DNA of 9,021 nt from Ignavibacteriota bacterium (GTDB lineage Bacteria > Bacteroidota > Ignavibacteria > Tepidaquicellales > Tepidaquicellaceae): assembly GCA_003135995.1 (NCBI GenBank), contig PNBM01000245.1:12982-22002 (forward strand). Direction: 5' to 3'. Within the stretch, counting starts at the first letter, position 1. Each line of letters opens with the position of its first letter. The notes under the pieces were generated by a model, which made no database searches, was not told the origin of the DNA, and worked only from the letters and a program-made list of their open reading frames with translations. The position numbers and the translations under genes were made by a program. This document shows, piece after piece, positions 7,665 through 9,021 of this stretch.

Positions 7665-7745
7665 AGTGATAAATTAATTTGATAATAAATTCAATATAAT
7701 TAAATATTTTTTGTATTAAAACAAATAAATCAATTTTAATGATGG

Positions 7746-7761
7746 AATGATATTAATCATT
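7746..7761. repeat. Short inverted repeat upstream of lpxB
   Basis: AATGAT and ATCATT arms of 6 bp are separated by 4 bp. The element lies about 80 nt upstream of the lpxB start, in the gap where the operon promoter should be, and about 65 nt downstream of the barrel gene stop. It could be an operator-like dyad, but a 6-bp match is easily found by chance in such AT-rich DNA. The rest of this 162-nt gap is plain AT-rich sequence with weak AT-only hairpins and no RNA gene that I can see. Confidence 0.15.
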
Positions 7762-7826
7762 ATTGAGGGAGATATCCTGAAATTATTATTAATAAAAATA
7801 ATTATTAAGAATTTAAGAAGATTGTT

Positions 7827-8432
7827 TTATAATCTGATTGACAACCCACTTTGGCCGCATATAAAACTCATCGTGCCTTTATTTGAAAAGATTGCATTAT
7901 ACTTTCCTTTTAAAGTAAAAAAGAGGCTATTTGTTAATACAATTTCTCCTCCAAAACCAGCATTACCTCCCCAATTAAATTCTGTCGAAGAGGCAAAACT
8001 ACCTTGTGGAGTCGTATAAGAACTAAAAAAATGTATATAAGGTCCGGTTGCTGCTTCGAAATAGAAACTTGACCTGACACCTCTCGCCCGCCAGTAAAAC
8101 CTTGAACCAACGCCAAAAACTAAATAACTGCTACTCGGTGCTAAAGAATCTACCGGGCTTAAAAAATTGAAATGTGATTCGAAAAACAACGCAGTCTCTC
8201 TGTTTATTCTGTATGATAAATCAAAACCGGCATTTCCGCTCGTGTAATAATTATCTGATAATACAAACATAGGAACTATAAATCCACCTAAAGGAGTTAT
8301 TTGAAAATAACCCTTGATTTTATATCCCTTCATTTCTGGATTCATTTTTGGATTTGTATAGTCTTGGGGATAAATATTGGAGACGAAGCCAGTTAATATG
8401 ATAATAAATAATAAATTATATATATTTTTCAT
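7827..8432 (-). CDS. Small outer-membrane beta-barrel protein, function unknown
   Basis: The 201-residue protein has an N-terminal signal peptide (hydrophobic about 4-20, likely cut after YPQ at 21-23 or close by). The mature part consists of alternating aromatic/hydrophobic strands separated by polar turns: TPLGGFIVPMFVL (46-58), GNAGFDLSYRIN (67-78), TALFFESHFNFLS (80-92), SYLVFGVGSRFYWRA (102-116), SSFYFEAATGPYIHFF (121-136), EFNWGGNAGFGGEIVL (151-166) and SLFFTLKGKYNAIF (169-182), ending GLSIRL. This pattern and size fit an 8-strand OmpA/OmpX-like barrel. The last residue is Leu rather than the Phe common in outer-membrane barrels. I do not recognise a specific family or ligand. It has gaps of 177 nt before and 162 nt after and a good Shine-Dalgarno, so it is probably transcribed on its own or only loosely with its neighbours. 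Confidence 0.75.
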   Translation of the reverse strand: MKNIYNLLFIIILTGFVSNIYPQDYTNPKMNPEMKGYKIKGYFQITPLGGFIVPMFVLSDNYYTSGNAGFDLSYRINRETALFFESHFNFLSPVDSLAPSSSYLVFGVGSRFYWRARGVRSSFYFEAATGPYIHFFSSYTTPQGSFASSTEFNWGGNAGFGGEIVLTNSLFFTLKGKYNAIFSNKGTMSFICGQSGLSIRL

Positions 8433-8439
8433 TTTTTAA

Positions 8440-8445
8440 CTCCAA
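8440..8445 (-). promoter_or_regulatory. Shine-Dalgarno of the beta-barrel gene
   Basis: TTGGAG on the - strand, with GGAG 7 nt before the ATG at 8432. It is the clearest ribosome binding site in the window; most other starts depend on overlaps with the preceding gene or have A-rich leaders. It confirms the chosen start and suggests strong translation of the barrel protein. Confidence 0.7.
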
Positions 8446-8524
8446 GAATAAGAACCACAAATCTTATTCTATGCTGGTTTAAAGATTATGTTATTTAATA
8501 ATTATTCTCCAATTCCCTTCTCGT

Positions 8525-8553
8525 AAATTAACTATCATAAAAATAATAGTCAA
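8525..8553 (-). promoter_or_regulatory. Possible sigma70-type promoter for the beta-barrel gene
   Basis: On the - strand TTGACT (8548-8553) is followed after 17 nt by TAATTT (8525-8530). The -35 box matches the TTGACA consensus at five of six positions, while the -10 box is weak. Transcription would start near 8518, giving a leader of about 85 nt before the ATG. I see no Bacteroidota-type TTTG/TAnnTTTG pair in this gap. In AT-rich DNA such matches are frequent, so this is tentative. Confidence 0.3.
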
Positions 8554-8566
8554 TAGATTAATATCT

Positions 8567-8598
8567 AAAGTTATACTTTCGGCAAATTGTATAACCTC
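8567..8598 (-). terminator. Hairpin just after the methyltransferase gene, possible terminator
   Basis: GTTATAC and GTATAAC (7-bp perfect arms, extendable to about 10 bp with two G-U pairs) flank a 12-nt loop. The hairpin begins about 12 nt after the stop codon of the ICMT-family gene. A short T-run follows the stem only weakly, so it is not a textbook intrinsic terminator. It could instead be an operator dyad upstream of the barrel gene promoter. Confidence 0.35.
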
Positions 8599-8609
8599 TG
8601 TTTTTATAA

Positions 8610-9021
8610 TTAACTTTTTAATATATAATAGATATAAAATGCAAGTATTAAAAAAGTTATTATAGATATTGATTGTAAAGACCTTTTTTCAGAATTCAGA
8701 CCATTTTTAATATCAATCTTTATGTCTGATTTCAAATCTTCAGGCAAGTTACATTTTTTTGGAATGAACCTGTTTACTATTTTTTTATATGAAATAAATT
8801 TATCTTTAAATGTATTTTCAAGATATTCTTCTTCTTCCAAAATAATACAATAATATTGAAATATAAAGAAGGTAAGTGCAATTATCTGCAAATACGGGAA
8901 AAGTGATAAACTCATTAATCCCAAACCAAAATAAATTGTGATATTTCCAATGTATAAAGGGTTTCTAACAAATCCAAAAGGTCCCTGTGTTACCAGTTGT
9001 GTCCCTCCGACGCCGGATGTC
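8610..9021 (-). CDS. ICMT/PEMT-type membrane methyltransferase, C-terminal part
   Basis: The reading frame is open from 9020 to the stop at 8610, so the gene enters from the right edge; the TTG at 8924 is internal. About 136 residues are visible. They include the family signature LVTQGPFGFVRNPLYIGN (encoded around 8946-8996), where the Gly-Pro-Phe and Arg-Asn-Pro-x-Tyr elements form the S-adenosylmethionine site. After a hydrophobic segment comes ILEEEEYLENTF..KFISYKKIVNRFIP, matching the conserved EE..L...F...Y..Y...V.RF.P end of isoprenylcysteine carboxyl methyltransferase-like and phospholipid methyltransferase-like proteins. Beyond that is a charged stretch of about 27 residues and one more predicted membrane helix ending in YYILKS. 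Bacterial members are integral inner-membrane proteins with mostly unknown substrates, so no substrate is assigned. Confidence 0.85.
   Translation of the reverse strand, partial: TSGVGGTQLVTQGPFGFVRNPLYIGNITIYFGLGLMSLSLFPYLQIIALTFFIFQYYCIILEEEEYLENTFKDKFISYKKIVNRFIPKKCNLPEDLKSDIKIDIKNGLNSEKRSLQSISIITFLILAFYIYYILKS

Noticed and set aside
7665..7740. Search for a promoter and for an FMN riboswitch ahead of the lpxB-ribE block
   Set aside because: Only weak AT-rich hexamer matches were found, and none of the conserved GC-containing stems of an FMN riboswitch is present.
7747..8019. + strand open frame of about 90 codons across the gap and the end of the beta-barrel gene
   Set aside because: Its first part is low-complexity AT sequence giving Ile/Leu/Lys repeats and the rest is antisense to the barrel gene.
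7934..8116. Second - strand frame inside the beta-barrel gene
   Set aside because: It overlaps the barrel gene in another frame; the barrel frame has a signal peptide, strand pattern and Shine-Dalgarno, and this one has none.
8491..8538. 15-codon open frame upstream of the beta-barrel gene on the - strand, possible leader peptide
   Set aside because: It has no Shine-Dalgarno, overlaps the candidate -10 box and shows no run of a regulatory codon.
1..9021. Search for a mobile element, CRISPR array, toxin-antitoxin pair or defence system
   Set aside because: No transposase, integrase, nuclease, spaced direct repeats or tRNA-like structure was seen; nearly all the DNA is accounted for by housekeeping and envelope genes.

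Overview
The window reads as chromosome of an AT-rich (by eye around 30% G+C) Gram-negative bacterium. Lipid A genes (lpxB, lpxK), an ADP-heptose-type GT9 transferase, an outer-membrane barrel and a lipoprotein all imply an LPS-bearing outer membrane. The pairing of a DUF4292-type lipoprotein with an EnvC-like protein is familiar from the Bacteroidota/Chlorobi group. The AT bias, the TTG/GTG starts and a clear Shine-Dalgarno in front of one gene make an Ignavibacteria-like lineage my best guess. This taxonomic call is inference from gene content, not from a marker gene.

Layout: at the left edge the 3' end of a GT9 glycosyltransferase lies on the + strand and stops 7 nt from a convergent block. 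Everything else is on the - strand and is transcribed from right to left. In transcription order the - strand carries: an ICMT-family membrane methyltransferase cut by the right edge (8610-9021); a small secreted beta-barrel protein (7827-8432) with its own Shine-Dalgarno and a possible promoter; then eight packed genes lpxB, lpxK, a class-I-amidotransferase-like C26 hydrolase, a DUF4292 lipoprotein, an EnvC-like LytM protein, a family-2 glycosyltransferase, ribD and ribE (7664 down to 448). Junctions in this block are 4-bp or 1-bp start/stop overlaps or gaps of 1, 5 and about 15 nt, so it is very likely one transcript.

How the genes fit together: LpxB and LpxK perform consecutive late steps of lipid A synthesis (disaccharide formation, then 4'-phosphorylation). 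The GT2 and GT9 enzymes are plausible LPS or other glycan transferases. The lipoprotein resembles the LolA/LolB fold, and the EnvC-like protein appears to be a regulator of peptidoglycan amidases rather than an enzyme, because most LytM active-site residues are missing. RibD and RibE make riboflavin and seem to be passengers of the envelope operon; I see no FMN riboswitch.

I found no RNA genes, insertion sequences, CRISPR arrays or phage genes. The window looks like ordinary core chromosome. The items most worth a second look are the degenerate LytM domain, the LolB-like lipoprotein beside it, and a 7-G run inside the lpxK P-loop.
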